From Natronosalvus amylolyticus (lineage in GTDB: Archaea > Halobacteriota > Halobacteria > Halobacteriales > Natrialbaceae), in NCBI RefSeq assembly GCF_024298845.1, contig NZ_CP101156.1:2728001-2792000 (forward strand): 64,000 nucleotides of DNA. The letters are read 5' to 3'. Every line of letters starts with the position of its first letter. Positions within the stretch are counted from its first letter, which is position 1. This document shows positions 46,578-55,761 of this stretch, piece after piece. The notes below the pieces were generated by a model. That model had not been told where the DNA came from, searched no databases, and was given only the letters and a program-made list of their open reading frames with translations. A program made the position numbers and the translations under genes.

Positions 46578-47573
46578 ATGACCAGGAAGAGGCGACAGCA
46601 GACCGTACCACCCGATAGCGAAGAAACGACAGAATCCTCGAGCGCCGAAAGCAGTCAGGCGAGCACTCGGAACCACGGCCGAACCCAAACCTACACGCCG
46701 GCAGGCCGTGTTCGTCCGGATATGAACGATCCAGCGATCATCGCCCACCGTGGCTTCGCGGGTGTTGCCCCCGAAAACACACTCGGGGCGATGGAAGCCG
46801 CTGCCGCCCTCGAGGAGACAGGCATGCTCGAACTCGACGTCCAGCCAGCAGCCGACGGGACGCCAGTCGTCTTTCACGACGACCGACTCGAAGGACGACG
46901 TGATGGGCGACCGATGACCGACGAGACAGGCCTCATCTGGGAGACGCCACTCGAGTCGATACAGTCAGCGCAGGTACTTGGGACCGATCAGACGGTGCCG
47001 ACGCTCGAGGCCGTGCTGGCCGCGGTACCCGCGAGTGTCGGAGTTAACGTCGAATTAAAGAACCCGGGGACGTCGACACTCTTCCCAGGCCAGTCGATCG
47101 ATGACGAGACGCTGACCCAGCAACGCTCGAAGTGGGATCCATTCGTCGAGCGTGTCCTCGAAGACTGTGACGAATTCGACGGCGAAGTGCTCTTTTCGTC
47201 GTTCTGTGAAGCGGCAATCGCCTCGCTTCACCGGAAAGCACCCCACTATGCCGTCGGGACGCTGGTGTGGGACGACCTCGAGGCGGGCCTCGAGATTGCC
47301 CGCCGATACGACTGTGCGGCGATTCATCCCCCACGAAATGCCATCCTCGGTGTCGACATGGTAACAACAGCTTACGCCGGGCTCGACGGATCTGAGCCAG
47401 CTATCGACATCCTCGAAATTGCCCACGAAGAGGGGCGAACGGTCAACGTCTGGACGGTCGAAACCTGGTGCCAGTTTGAAGCCCTTCGAGCCGCCGGAGT
47501 CGACGGTATTATCGCGGAGTATCCCGGCCTCGGTTCGTGGGCCTCGAGCAGTTATTCACGTGTACGTCCCTGA
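46578..47573 (+). CDS. Glycerophosphodiester phosphodiesterase
   Basis: The 331-residue protein carries the GDPD motifs: IIAHRGFAGVAPENTLGAM near residue 57 (H-R and E-N-T), LELDVQPAADGTPVVFHDD near 85, and later VNVELKNPG and VNVWTVE. It releases glycerol phosphate from glycerophosphodiesters using a divalent metal. The first 55 residues are polar and not conserved; ATG at 46722 (MNDPAIIAHRG) is an alternative start that gives the family length. Confidence 0.88.
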   Translation: MTRKRRQQTVPPDSEETTESSSAESSQASTRNHGRTQTYTPAGRVRPDMNDPAIIAHRGFAGVAPENTLGAMEAAAALEETGMLELDVQPAADGTPVVFHDDRLEGRRDGRPMTDETGLIWETPLESIQSAQVLGTDQTVPTLEAVLAAVPASVGVNVELKNPGTSTLFPGQSIDDETLTQQRSKWDPFVERVLEDCDEFDGEVLFSSFCEAAIASLHRKAPHYAVGTLVWDDLEAGLEIARRYDCAAIHPPRNAILGVDMVTTAYAGLDGSEPAIDILEIAHEEGRTVNVWTVETWCQFEALRAAGVDGIIAEYPGLGSWASSSYSRVRP

Positions 47574-47634
47574 CCGACCGTCGACATAAAAGGGCAAAGT
47601 GTTAATCGGTCGGATGATAAGGATTAGGGAGTCA

Positions 47635-49029
47635 ATGGTGAGTTTGCTGCTGGAGATGATCGCGCTCGCGTACGAAGTGCCGCTCGTGGGCCTCGAAATA
47701 GACGAACGAACGGTAACGATTCTGGGCGGAGCCGCCGTTCTCGTGCTGATCGCGCTTTCGGGTTTCTTTTCGTCCTCCGAGATCGCGATGTTCTCGCTCC
47801 CGAAACACCGCGTCGAAGGGATGGTCGAAGACGAAGTGCCCGGCGCGGAGCGAGTGAAGGCACTCAAAGACGACCCACACCGGCTACTCGTGACGATTCT
47901 CGTCGGCAACAACATCGTCAACATCGCCATGTCCTCGATCGCCACCGCCGTCATCTCCATCCATCTGGGCGGCCTCTACGGTGTGATATTCGCGACCTTC
48001 GGAATCACCGCTATCGTGTTGTTGTTCGGTGAGAGCGCCCCGAAATCCTACGCCGTCGAAAACACCGAAACCTGGTCGGTTCGCATCGCCAAACCGCTGA
48101 AGGCAACGGAGTACATGCTGTATCCACTGGTCGTCCTCTTCGATTACCTGACTCGTATGGTCAACCGAGTTACCGGCTCCTCCGGGGCTATCGAGACACC
48201 GTACGTGACTCGAGACGAGATTCAGGAGATGATCGAATCCGGCGAGCGTGAAGGCGTGCTGGAGGAAGAAGAACACGAGATGCTCACCCGTATTTTCCGG
48301 TTCAACAACACCATCGTCAAGGAGGTGATGACGCCGCGACTGGACATGACGGCCGTGCCTCGAGATGCCGGCATCGACGAAGCCATCGAAACGAGCATCC
48401 AGAGCGGACACGCTCGACTGCCGATTTACGAGGGCAGTCTGGACAACGTTCAGGGTGTCGTTCACATCCGCGACCTCGTTCGCGATCTCAACTACGGCGA
48501 ATCGGCCGATATCACCATCGACGACGTGATTCGCCCGACACTACACGTCCCCGAGTCCAAAAACGTCGACGAACTGTTGCGCGAGATGCGCGAAAATCGG
48601 ATGCACATGGCTATCGTCATCGACGAGTTCGGCACCACCGAGGGCCTGGTGACGATGGAAGACCTGGTCGAAGAAATCGTCGGAGAAATCCTCGAGGGCG
48701 GGGAGGAGGAACCGATCGAACACCTCGATGAAAACACTGTCGTCGTTCGCGGCGAGGTCAACATCGAAGACGTCAACGAAGCACTCGACATCGAACTTCC
48801 GGAGGGCGAAGAGTTCGAGACCATCGCCGGCTTCATCTTCAACCGCGCCGGCAGACTCGTCGAAGAAGGCGAAGAGATGCACTACGACGAAGACGCCGTC
48901 GACATCACGGTCGAAGAAGTCGAGAACACCCGCATTATGAAAGCTCGCCTCGAGAAACGGCCGATAGAAGAGGAAGACGGCGAAGCGGAGGCAGACGGTG
49001 CGGAAGCCGAAGCCGTCGACGACGCCTAG
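47635..49029 (+). CDS. CNNM-type membrane protein with CBS pair and CorC/HlyC domain
   Basis: From ATG 47635 (MVSLLLEMIAL), about 464 residues; ATG 47614 and GTG 47599 are also in frame. Four spans form the CNNM domain (FFSSSEIAMFSLPKHRVEGM and LVTILVGNNIVNI). CBS motifs lie at MTPRLDMTAVPRDAGIDEA and the following VQGVVHIRDL and MHMAIVIDEFGTTEGLVTMEDL. A CorC_HlyC domain with VVRGEVNIEDVNEAL follows and the tail is acidic. The family handles divalent cations such as Mg or Co. Confidence 0.88.
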   Translation: MVSLLLEMIALAYEVPLVGLEIDERTVTILGGAAVLVLIALSGFFSSSEIAMFSLPKHRVEGMVEDEVPGAERVKALKDDPHRLLVTILVGNNIVNIAMSSIATAVISIHLGGLYGVIFATFGITAIVLLFGESAPKSYAVENTETWSVRIAKPLKATEYMLYPLVVLFDYLTRMVNRVTGSSGAIETPYVTRDEIQEMIESGEREGVLEEEEHEMLTRIFRFNNTIVKEVMTPRLDMTAVPRDAGIDEAIETSIQSGHARLPIYEGSLDNVQGVVHIRDLVRDLNYGESADITIDDVIRPTLHVPESKNVDELLREMRENRMHMAIVIDEFGTTEGLVTMEDLVEEIVGEILEGGEEEPIEHLDENTVVVRGEVNIEDVNEALDIELPEGEEFETIAGFIFNRAGRLVEEGEEMHYDEDAVDITVEEVENTRIMKARLEKRPIEEEDGEAEADGAEAEAVDDA

Positions 49030-49154
49030 TCCCCTCCCAGACGTCGAATAGTGAGTGAAACGACCGGTTTCACGCATCCGTGCAGAAGCCACTATCGTAG
49101 CCAACTACTGGAAGACGGAGCGTTCGAGACGGCGCCGTTGGCCGGGTCAGAATG

Positions 49155-49853
49155 TCACTGTGTGGTATCGATGAGTCCCTCGAGTTCTCGAGCCACGTCA
49201 GCGGGAACGACCAGTCGCCGTGGGCCAGGAACGTACGTCCCATCCCGTGTCGCGTATTCGAGAGTGACGACAGCCGTCTGGCCGAACTGGCGAACGCTGA
49301 CTCCCTCGAGGTGCTCGAGGGCGACGTGTTCGTCGGGGTCGTGGAGATAGAGTGCCCCCTCCTCGGCGTCGATTGTGCCCACAGAGCGCAGAAACGACGA
49401 AAGCACCAGTGCGACCAGTGCGAGCGGTATCGATAGAGCAGCCAGAAACGTAAACGGGCCTGCACCGACTTCGAGCAGCCCTTCCTGAGAGACGTATCGA
49501 CCGACGACCATGAGGCCGCCGATAATGCCTATCATCGCGATGGTTCCCAGTGCGGCGTCAACGGCACGTCTGACTCCTCGAGCGGTCGGTTCCTCGAGCG
49601 ACAGCGACTGGGCGACTCGGGCGACGTGCCCCTCGGTATTTCGGCTGAGGGCGACGAGTAAGATCGTGACGACGAGTGCGGCCCCAATCCCGACGATCAC
49701 GACCTGCCCGCCGACCTCGCCGGTCAGATCGAACAGCCGCCAGAAGACGATAATCGAAAGTACGGCGAAAAACGTGCCGACGCCGAGTGCCCACAGTACC
49801 CGAACCAGTCGGGAGGTAGAGGCGTCACGTCGCCACTGGACTGAGCCAGTCAT
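49155..49853 (-). CDS. Four-span membrane protein with C-terminal soluble domain
   Basis: The 232-residue protein has spans at about 18-38, 48-68, 96-114 and 130-152. A soluble C-terminal domain of about 75 residues follows (LYLHDPDEHVALEHLEGVSV). Its layout is similar to that of the protein at 10968-11741. No assignable family; Arg/Asp content is typical of a cytoplasmic tail. Confidence 0.6.
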   Translation of the reverse strand: MTGSVQWRRDASTSRLVRVLWALGVGTFFAVLSIIVFWRLFDLTGEVGGQVVIVGIGAALVVTILLVALSRNTEGHVARVAQSLSLEEPTARGVRRAVDAALGTIAMIGIIGGLMVVGRYVSQEGLLEVGAGPFTFLAALSIPLALVALVLSSFLRSVGTIDAEEGALYLHDPDEHVALEHLEGVSVRQFGQTAVVTLEYATRDGTYVPGPRRLVVPADVARELEGLIDTTQ

Positions 49854-50045
49854 AGCTGACAGTGACTGCTACGGGCCTAAAGCCCGTTCGATACGTCTCC
49901 TTCGCCTCATCGGTATCTTCGGCAAACGGATGAAGGCACTCGAGGGCGAAGAAGACGTTGAGCGAGGATCGACTCGAGGCGACCCACGACGAGTGTCGGT
50001 GAACACTGCCTGACAACGTCAGGAACCGTTGATGCTGCTCGAGTC

Positions 50046-50630
50046 CTACTCGTCGACGAGACCACCGAACACCTGATCGGCGTCAGCAGGGACGTCGAAG
50101 TCGTGGTAGTGCTCGCCTTTCTCCTTCGAGAGTATGTTGAGCGCAGCTGCGGCACCGTCTCCGGCCGAGATGACGGCCTGCCACTCCTCGATTCGTCCCA
50201 TCGCACCCGTCGCATAGGCGTTCTCGACCGACGTCTCCATCGTCACGCCGACATCGACGACGCCGTCGTCAGTGAACGCACAGCCGAGCGATTCGGCGAG
50301 GTCTCGGTTTGCTCCAGTCGCTAAGACCACGTAATCAGCTGTCGCCGCTCCGTCGCCGGTCTCGAGGGTGAATCCGTCGTCGGTTTGTGTGACGTCGGTT
50401 ACTTCGACGTCCTGTTTCCGGTCGACGTCGAAACTATCAACCTGGTCGCGAAGGTTCTCCATGAACACCGAGCCATCGACCGATCCAATCCCCGGATAGT
50501 TGAACAGGTGAGCCTTGTGCATCCACGTTCCGTCCGTGTCGTAGACTGTGGTCTCGAGGCCGTTTTTCGCGGTGAACAGTGCAGCGCTCAATCCGGCGGG
50601 GCCGCCGCCGACGATTGTAACAGTCGTCAT
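50046..50630 (-). CDS. FAD-dependent oxidoreductase, thioredoxin reductase-like
   Basis: The 194-residue protein starts at ATG 50630 (MTTVTIVGGGPAGLSAALF), with the FAD-binding GGGPAG. It lacks the NADPH domain and C-x-x-C of true thioredoxin reductases, but has VVLATGANRDLA and NAYATGAMGRIEEWQAVISAGDGAAAA, the C-terminal FAD motif. About 200 residues is short for the class (usually about 310), so it is a single-domain flavoprotein, its partner unknown. A thioredoxin gene lies 6 kb upstream. Confidence 0.8.
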   Translation of the reverse strand: MTTVTIVGGGPAGLSAALFTAKNGLETTVYDTDGTWMHKAHLFNYPGIGSVDGSVFMENLRDQVDSFDVDRKQDVEVTDVTQTDDGFTLETGDGAATADYVVLATGANRDLAESLGCAFTDDGVVDVGVTMETSVENAYATGAMGRIEEWQAVISAGDGAAAALNILSKEKGEHYHDFDVPADADQVFGGLVDE

Positions 50631-50913
50631 CGCTGAATCGTTCGAACGCCAGCCCCAAAACCGTTCGTGGGCATTGCAGTTACCGGGTGACACCGCTGTC
50701 ACTCGAGTCTACGTGTCGCTGTACCAGCGAGGAGGGAATTACGTCAGTCTCGAGGGCTCGAGAGGCCGGGGGAAGTCGTTCCCAAACCATCCGCGGTCTG
50801 CTTCGAGCCGTACTCGAACGAACTGACCGACGGTGAAGCGGATTTTACCGAAGCGGCATGTTACTCGAGCGTCTCAGCAGGCCCAGAAATGTCGATACGA
50901 CGTCGTTGTGTAA

Positions 50914-52101
50914 TCAGAAAAGGAGCCACGCGAGCGCGGAATAACCGACGAACGAGAGGATAACCGAGCCGACGAGCGAGAGAACCCACGCCAGCACGGT
51001 GTACCCCATTTTGCGTGCACTGACGCCGCCGCCGGTCGAGGCGGCGTAGCCGCTGCCGATGATCGAACTGACGATGATCTCGTTGAACGAGACTGGAATT
51101 CCGTAGAGGACGGCCGCCTGTGCGATTGCAAAGGACGGAATCAACGCCGCAATCGAGCGACGCGGTCCGAGCGAGGAGTAATCCTGGGCGATCGCTTTGA
51201 TCATCCGCGGTGCGCCGGTCCACGAACCGACGAGGAGTCCGAAACCGCCGCCGACGAGCAACGCGAGCAGTGGGAGGCCGAGATCACCGGAAAGCGGAAT
51301 CAACGGGCCGATCGCGAGGCCGACCTGACTCCCACCGGCCGAGAAGGCGACCAGTCCACCGAGGACGAGCAGGAAGTGACGTTCCCCGCGTTCGATGCTT
51401 TCGCGCGTATCGAACCAGAACACCAGTGCCCACGCGAGCGCGAGGACTGCGGTAACGAGTGCGATACCGACGAGCCTCGAGAACGGGAGCAGTTCGCTCG
51501 TTGCCTGGGAGATCGAGGCCCCCTCGTCGCCGCTGCCGAGCAGGGCAAACTCGATATGTGCGAGGAGTGCACCGATCACCCCTGCCAGTACCGCGATGAG
51601 CGAACGTTCGGACAACGGTTCATCGCGAAGGGTGCGGGCGATGGCGTACGCCAGGCCGCCGCCCACGAACGGTGTCAGAATCCAGAGCGTGGCAATTTCG
51701 CGGTATTTGAGCCATGCGGGATCACCGTTCATCGCCAGTCCAACCCCAATAACCGAGCCGGTGACGGTGAACGCCGTCGCTATGGGATAGCCCGCAAAGA
51801 CGCCGATAGCGACGAGGATGGCGGCGATTGTGAGCGCAATCGTGGCCGCCGCCGGCGACAGAACGACGTTGTCGATCAGTTCCGTTCCGACGGCTTCGGA
51901 GACGTTCGCGCCCTGTAAAACGGCACCGGCAAACCCGAGTAGCCCGACCAGAAATCCCGCCCGCATTACCGAGATCGCGTTCGCGCCGACCGCCGGAGCA
52001 AACGGCGTCGACCCGCTCGAGCCAGCACCGATCGCCCACGCCATAAACAGACTCGCGAGCGCGGCTATCGCAAACGTCAGCAGCGTCGCGATCTCGACCA
52101 T
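50914..52101 (-). CDS. PiT-family phosphate permease, second copy
   Basis: The 395-residue protein has about ten spans. The N-terminal signature is GAGSSGSTPFAPAVGANAIS and the second half has FSAGGSQVGLAIGPLIPLSG. It has the same length as the PiT at 3740-4927 but differs throughout. The two may have different affinity or cation use (inference). A DUF5828 gene lies upstream on the same strand, with a gap. Confidence 0.85.
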   Translation of the reverse strand: MVEIATLLTFAIAALASLFMAWAIGAGSSGSTPFAPAVGANAISVMRAGFLVGLLGFAGAVLQGANVSEAVGTELIDNVVLSPAAATIALTIAAILVAIGVFAGYPIATAFTVTGSVIGVGLAMNGDPAWLKYREIATLWILTPFVGGGLAYAIARTLRDEPLSERSLIAVLAGVIGALLAHIEFALLGSGDEGASISQATSELLPFSRLVGIALVTAVLALAWALVFWFDTRESIERGERHFLLVLGGLVAFSAGGSQVGLAIGPLIPLSGDLGLPLLALLVGGGFGLLVGSWTGAPRMIKAIAQDYSSLGPRRSIAALIPSFAIAQAAVLYGIPVSFNEIIVSSIIGSGYAASTGGGVSARKMGYTVLAWVLSLVGSVILSFVGYSALAWLLF

Positions 52102-52219
52102 CTACCCTGCCCTTGCGTCAGCCAGTATAAGTGTGTGACGACCCGACGCTGGCGGCTCGGGGGAGCAGAACACGGTATGCTGTCACGCGTTGGCTGGGAA
52201 ATCGCCTTGGCGAAAATGA

Positions 52220-52942
52220 TCAGTTCGTCGTCGACCGCGACCCATCGGCGTCTCGAGGCTCCGGTGGCGCTTCGACGCCTTCGATGGCTTCAGCGGTCTC
52301 GGTATCCTTCTCCACTTCGACGTGCCAGCGGTCGATTTCGTCCTCGTAGGCTGCCAGTGACTCCGAAACGTCCTCTTTGAGGACGTCGTCGTTCACGTTC
52401 ACCTCGAAAATAAAGGAGACGCCGTTTCCGCGACCCGTCTGCTGGATGTTCGCGCTGACGAGTTCGTTATCGAAGTAGTAGGGAGCGAGCTGGGTCATCA
52501 CCTTCTGGTAAACCGTGTCCTCGACGCGGCGCAAGGCCTTTCGGCCTGCCGTATCGGCCGCTCGAGCCACGTAGTCGACCGACTCTTTCCAGTTGTCGAC
52601 GACCTCGTCGCTGTCTTCGTTCTCGAGTGCCTCGTACGATTCTGATAGCTTTTCGCCGGCGGTTTTGATATCCTCGTCTGGTCCTTTTCCTGCTTTTTCA
52701 CCCTCGCCCTCCTCGACGCTCGCCTGGTCGGCGGTTTTCTCGCTGATGTCGCTCTCGAGGCGTTCGTGAGCTTTCGGTCGCCACTCTTCCCACTCCTCGA
52801 ACGCGCGTGCAAAGCGCGCACCAAGGTCGATATCGGGGTCGTCGACACCGGCATCACGAAGCGCCTGGGTGATGCGTTCGCCGTGTTCGACGACGTCGCC
52901 CCAGTCACCGCGAACTTTGAACCCCGAAATACTCTCTTCCAT
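52220..52942 (-). CDS. DUF5828 family protein
   Basis: The 240-residue acidic protein has MEESISGFKVRGDWGDVVEHGE at the start, an acidic coiled segment, and a beta-rich C-terminal half (GVSFIFEVNVNDDV). It matches the haloarchaeal DUF5828 family, of unknown function. It is soluble with no signal peptide. Start ATG 52942 is about 120 bp from the divergent upp gene. Confidence 0.8.
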   Translation of the reverse strand: MEESISGFKVRGDWGDVVEHGERITQALRDAGVDDPDIDLGARFARAFEEWEEWRPKAHERLESDISEKTADQASVEEGEGEKAGKGPDEDIKTAGEKLSESYEALENEDSDEVVDNWKESVDYVARAADTAGRKALRRVEDTVYQKVMTQLAPYYFDNELVSANIQQTGRGNGVSFIFEVNVNDDVLKEDVSESLAAYEDEIDRWHVEVEKDTETAEAIEGVEAPPEPRDADGSRSTTN

Positions 52943-53063
52943 CTAGTTGAGAGCACTCTATGGCGTCGGTCGATATATACTCTTGGCCGTCTCGTGCTGG
53001 CGAAGCACACGGCGAGACGAAAAGACCGATAACGTCAATTGGCCGGGGCGAGGGGTTTCAGGT

Positions 53064-53741
53064 ATGCCGATCGAAGATCGGGGCGACGCCTACCTCGTCA
53101 CCCACGCACTGGCGAAAGATACGCTCTCACGGCTTCGGGACGTCGAAACAGAACAGGTGAGTTTCCGGAAGGGACTCGTCAAACTCGGCCGTATCTGTGG
53201 CTACGAGATCATCGACGGCCGCATGGAAACCCAGTACGTCGAAATCGAAACGCCACTCGAGACGACGATGGGCGAGCGAGTCAAAGGATTAGACGACGTC
53301 GTCATCATCAACGTGTTGCGAGCGGCGACGCCGTTCGTCGAAGGATTGCTCAAAGCCTTCCCGCGGGCCAGACAGGGCGTCATCAGCGCCAGTCGAGACG
53401 AGGAGGCGGGGCGGGATGAAACGGGGACGTTTCCGATCACGGTCGATTACGTCAAACTACCAGAGATCACCGAAGACGACACGGTGATCGTCGCGGACCC
53501 GATGTTGGCGACGGGCAGTACGATGAACGCCGTCCTCGAGCACGTCATCGAGAACTCCGTCGACCCCGAACATCTGATCGTCCTTTCTGCGGTCTCGGCT
53601 CCGGAAGGACTGCTGCGCGTCGACGAGGCGTTCCCAGAAATCGATCTCCTGACCGTCGCTATCGACGACCGTCTCGACGACGACGGGTTCATCGTCCCTG
53701 GCCTCGGCGACGCCGGCGACCGTGCGTTCCGAACGACCTGA
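53064..53741 (+). CDS. upp: Uracil phosphoribosyltransferase
   Basis: The 225-residue protein starts at ATG 53064 ([19 protein letters not shown]). It has [20 protein letters not shown], the PRPP-binding [20 protein letters not shown] near residue 135, and the C-terminal [14 protein letters not shown] uracil-binding loop. It converts uracil and PRPP to UMP in pyrimidine salvage. The open frame upstream of the start is in the promoter region. Confidence 0.95.
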   Translation: MPIEDRGDAYLVTHALAKDTLSRLRDVETEQVSFRKGLVKLGRICGYEIIDGRMETQYVEIETPLETTMGERVKGLDDVVIINVLRAATPFVEGLLKAFPRARQGVISASRDEEAGRDETGTFPITVDYVKLPEITEDDTVIVADPMLATGSTMNAVLEHVIENSVDPEHLIVLSAVSAPEGLLRVDEAFPEIDLLTVAIDDRLDDDGFIVPGLGDAGDRAFRTT

Positions 53742-53870
53742 TTTTCGGTTCGTAACTGTGCCACACGATCTGGAACGAGCCACTCGAGTGAGCATACCGG
53801 AACAAGACCTGCGAGGTTTCGAATCCGAACGTACGTGCTTATGAGCGACCGACACATCGGCTCGGTCAAA

Positions 53871-53888
53871 GATTAGGCATGTCTAATC
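53871..53888. promoter_or_regulatory. DtxR/SirR-type operator upstream of the metal ABC transporter
   Basis: GATTAGGCATGTCTAATC is an 18-bp near-perfect palindrome (one mismatched pair) containing TTAGGCATGTCTAA. This matches the TTAGGC-GCCTAA style of DtxR-family metalloregulator sites such as SirR, IdeR and MntR. A TATA-like TTTATTAA at 53909-53916 is about 26 bp before the ATG at 53940, so the site lies just upstream of the core promoter. Confidence 0.55.
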
Positions 53889-53939
53889 TTCATATTCGTA
53901 CCGTCACATTTATTAATGGGGTCGCCAAACACGTCGTTG

Positions 53940-54944
53940 ATGAAAACAGATTCGAAGACCGAACGATCGGTTTCATGGAACCTCACGCGACGGAAGGCGC
54001 TTGCCGGTGCCGGTGGACTGGTTGCCGGATTAGCCGGATGTATCGGAGACGATCCGCAAAACGGCAACGGCGGTAATGGGGGCGGTGATGAAGGCGATAG
54101 CGAGTTTACCGTCTTCGCGACGATGCCCGCGGTGTGGGACTTCGTTCGACAGGTTGCAGGAGAACACATGGACGTTATCGATCTGGTCCCCGTTGGCGAA
54201 CACGGTCACGACTGGAATCCCGAGCCGGGAACCGTCGAAGACCTGGATCGGGCCGATGGTTTCGTGTATCTTCGTGATTTCTCGAGTTGGCAAGACGACG
54301 CGGCGGAGCAACTCGAAGACGAAGGAGTCGTCGTCATCGAGGCTTCAGAAGGGATCGAGTTCTTCGATAGTCCGGCAGAGGACAACGACGAACACTGGTG
54401 GATGGACCCTATCGAGTGCCAGAACGGTGTTCGCAACATTGCAGACGGGATCAGTGAGATCGACCCCGACCATGCCGACGATTACGAGGCCAATGCCGAG
54501 CGTTTCAACGAGGAACTCCAGGCGGTTCACGAGGAGTTCGAGGCCATCGTCGAGCGCGCACAGCTCAATGAGATCGTTGTCGGCACCCACGACTCGTTCC
54601 AGTGGTGGAACCGGCGCTACGGTATCGACATCTACTCGCCCGTCGGCACCTCGCCGGACGACGCCGCCTCGCCGCAGGACGTACAGGAGATCGAAGAACT
54701 CATCGAGGAGTTCGATATCGGACACGTCCTGTACGACGTTGGCGAACCGGCGACGCTCGCCGAAGACCTCGCAAACGAGGTGGATGCGAAAATTCTTCCG
54801 TTGTCACCGGTCGAAACACAGATCGACGGTAGCCCTGACCTCGACACCGGGCTTCGAATGGAGTCCGACTGGGGCTACGTCGATCACTTCCGCGAAATCA
54901 ATCTCCCATCGCTCGAGACAGCCTTGCAAGCCGAAGAGAATTAG
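53940..54944 (+). CDS. Metal ABC transporter, substrate-binding lipoprotein (zinc/manganese type)
   Basis: The 334-residue protein from ATG 53940 (MKTDSKTERSV) has the twin-Arg TRRKALAGAGG and lipobox LAGC at about residue 35. The mature part is a cluster-A1 binding protein: GEHGHDWNPEPGTVEDL holds the first His ligand, EHWWMDPIECQNGV the second, then VVGTHDSFQWWNRRYGI and a C-terminal Asp (LYDVGEP). The His-Asp set suits Zn or Mn. I chose 53940 because a TATA box lies at leaderless distance; ATG 53916 is also open. An operator-like palindrome is upstream. Confidence 0.88.
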   Translation: MKTDSKTERSVSWNLTRRKALAGAGGLVAGLAGCIGDDPQNGNGGNGGGDEGDSEFTVFATMPAVWDFVRQVAGEHMDVIDLVPVGEHGHDWNPEPGTVEDLDRADGFVYLRDFSSWQDDAAEQLEDEGVVVIEASEGIEFFDSPAEDNDEHWWMDPIECQNGVRNIADGISEIDPDHADDYEANAERFNEELQAVHEEFEAIVERAQLNEIVVGTHDSFQWWNRRYGIDIYSPVGTSPDDAASPQDVQEIEELIEEFDIGHVLYDVGEPATLAEDLANEVDAKILPLSPVETQIDGSPDLDTGLRMESDWGYVDHFREINLPSLETALQAEEN

Positions 54945-55008
54945 CTTAATCGAAAGATTTGGGTAGCTAGGGCAAATACTGGAAATCAAGAACGCAAACG
55001 ATGTTACT

Positions 55009-55761
55009 ATGAGTTATGCAATCGCCGTTGAGAACGTTTCCTTCTCCTACGAAGACCGGCCTGTCTTGAAAGACGTTTCACTGTCAGTCGAGGAGGGGGA
55101 CTTTCTCGGAATAGTCGGGCCGAATGGCTCCGGCAAGACGACGCTGTTGCAAATTATGCTGGGGTTGCAATCACCCGATTCAGGTACCGTCGAACTGTTC
55201 GGGACGCCAGCATCGTCGTTCAAAGACGGTGCCCGTCTAGGGTACGTCTCACAGCACTCGACGGATGCCGACGCGACGATGCCGGTCACCGTCCGCGAAG
55301 TCGTCAGGATGGGGCGATACGTACACGCCGGAATCGGGCCCCTCAACGAGGCGGATCGCGAGAGTATCGACGACGCGCTCGAGACTGTGGGAATCTCGGA
55401 TCTCGCCGACCGACGAATCAACCACCTCTCAGGTGGACAGCGCCAGCGAGCATACATCGCGCGGGCCCTTGCGTCGGAAGCCGACCTGCTGGCACTCGAC
55501 GAACCGACTGTCGGTGTCGATGCCGACTCTGTCGAAGCGTTCTACACCCTTCTCGACGATCTGAACGGGCAGGGAATCACGATTCTTCTGATCGAACACG
55601 ACATCGGCGTGCTCACCCAGCACGCGAGCACGATGGCGTGTCTCGACTGCGAACTCTACGAACACTGTGAAACCGGGCAGTTCCTCGAGAGCGATGCGCT
55701 CGAACAGGCGTTCAGTTCAGCGCGCGTCGTCAGTTCACAGCAACTCGCCGCAGGTGATTGA
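55009..55761 (+). CDS. Metal ABC transporter, ATP-binding protein
   Basis: The 250-residue protein has Walker A GPNGSGKTT near residue 37, Q-loop YVSQHS, signature LSGGQRQRAYIARAL near 140, Walker B DLLALDEPTVG, and H-loop LLIEHDIGVLT. It is the cytoplasmic ATPase of the ZnuC/MntB type. It follows the binding-protein gene by 64 bp and its stop overlaps the permease start (TGATG). Confidence 0.93.
   Translation: MSYAIAVENVSFSYEDRPVLKDVSLSVEEGDFLGIVGPNGSGKTTLLQIMLGLQSPDSGTVELFGTPASSFKDGARLGYVSQHSTDADATMPVTVREVVRMGRYVHAGIGPLNEADRESIDDALETVGISDLADRRINHLSGGQRQRAYIARALASEADLLALDEPTVGVDADSVEAFYTLLDDLNGQGITILLIEHDIGVLTQHASTMACLDCELYEHCETGQFLESDALEQAFSSARVVSSQQLAAGD

Noticed and set aside
53916-53939. 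ATG at 53916 as start of the metal-binding lipoprotein
   Set aside because: It sits inside the TATA-like TTTATTAA; with that box the transcript would start near 53938, so the ATG at 53940 is preferred.
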